A stretch of DNA of 14,546 bases from SG8-41 sp035259205. GTDB lineage: Bacteria > Pseudomonadota > Gammaproteobacteria > Burkholderiales > SG8-41. Within the stretch, counting starts at the first letter, position 1; each line of letters starts with the position of its first letter. Shown here one piece after another: positions 14,391 through 14,546 of this stretch. The notes under the pieces are model-generated. The model was not told the origin of the DNA. It worked only from the letters and a program-made list of their open reading frames with translations, and did no database searches. The translations under genes and the position numbers were made by a program. Where the stretch lies: assembly GCA_035259205.1 (NCBI GenBank), contig DATFWO010000291.1, positions 1 through 14,546 on the forward strand, read 5' to 3'.

Positions 14391-14546
14391 CTATTTCATA
14401 TATAAGCACGTGTGCGACGGAGGCGATGTGGGATGCAGGTCGAGGAGGAGAGCCCGAAGCAATATGTCGATATTGCGAGGGCTCCCGACAAAGAGATGCG
14501 CCCAGAGCGCCCCGTCCCACTCGGGTTGCGGCCAGGACGGTCGTCT
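14391..14546 (-). CDS. possible C-terminal fragment of an unrecognised gene (runs off right edge)
   Basis: A minus-strand frame is open from the window edge to a TAG at 14391-14393, giving 51 codons (a stretch reads EWDGALWAHLFVGSPRNIDI). Codon third positions are fairly GC-rich. The plus strand also has an open frame from an ATG near 14433 to the edge, so neither is secure. A dyad GCAATAT/ATATTGC lies near 14459-14476. No family recognised. Confidence 0.25.
   Translation of the reverse strand, partial: RRPSWPQPEWDGALWAHLFVGSPRNIDILLRALLLDLHPTSPPSHTCLYMK

Overview
The window is GC-rich (roughly 63-65% by eye) chromosomal DNA, most likely from a betaproteobacterium. The taxonomic hint comes from the cluster Tim44-like gene, ubiJ, ubiB on one strand, the thioredoxin-like [2Fe-2S] ferredoxin next to a COG2945-type hydrolase, a NodI-like ABC ATPase, and a perfect FNR/Anr-type box. 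Stop codons TAA, TAG and TGA are all used normally elsewhere, so the genetic code looks standard. No rRNA, tRNA, CRISPR or recognisable insertion sequence was found.

Layout. 1-1804 (minus): ferredoxin, then a repeat-filled gap, an alpha/beta hydrolase, and the start of a NodI-like ABC ATPase that runs off the left edge. 1937-3088 (minus): a VanZ-family membrane protein, divergent from a DHH-family phosphoesterase at 3194-4150 (plus). 4172-6831 (minus): three closely spaced genes, a sodium:solute symporter-family carrier, a small membrane protein made of three repeated two-helix units, and a secreted peroxiredoxin-like protein. 7174-9975 (plus): a membrane sensor histidine kinase and a sigma54-type response regulator. 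9965-13416 (minus): ubiB, a five-copy 50-bp repeat array, ubiJ and a Tim44-like gene. 13582-14298 (minus): a lipoprotein, followed by about 250 bp with at most the tail of an unrecognised gene.

The most interesting point is the peroxiredoxin-like gene at 4172-4765. Its frame is interrupted only by one TGA, placed exactly where the family has its peroxidatic cysteine (FYRGYW-[TGA]-PHC). Nine nucleotides after the TGA is a perfect 8-bp hairpin with a GUU loop, which matches the known geometry of bacterial SECIS elements. I read it as a periplasmic selenoprotein of 197 residues with Sec78, which ordinary gene calling would split into two pieces or call a pseudogene. No Sec machinery (selA, selB, selC, selD) lies in the window, so the host genome should be checked for it.

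Other structure worth attention: the five 50-bp tandem units upstream of ubiB, with hairpins and paired compensatory changes; a heptanucleotide repeat family (GTGACTG-like) in at least two intergenic gaps, one folding back on itself; a perfect TTGAT-N4-ATCAA box in the 342-bp divergent gap between symporter and kinase; and a threefold internal repeat in the small membrane protein. The ubiJ/ubiB pair points to aerobic ubiquinone synthesis, the FNR box to oxygen-dependent control of the neighbouring two-component system and/or carrier, and the secreted Sec peroxidase to defence against peroxides. These functional links are inference.
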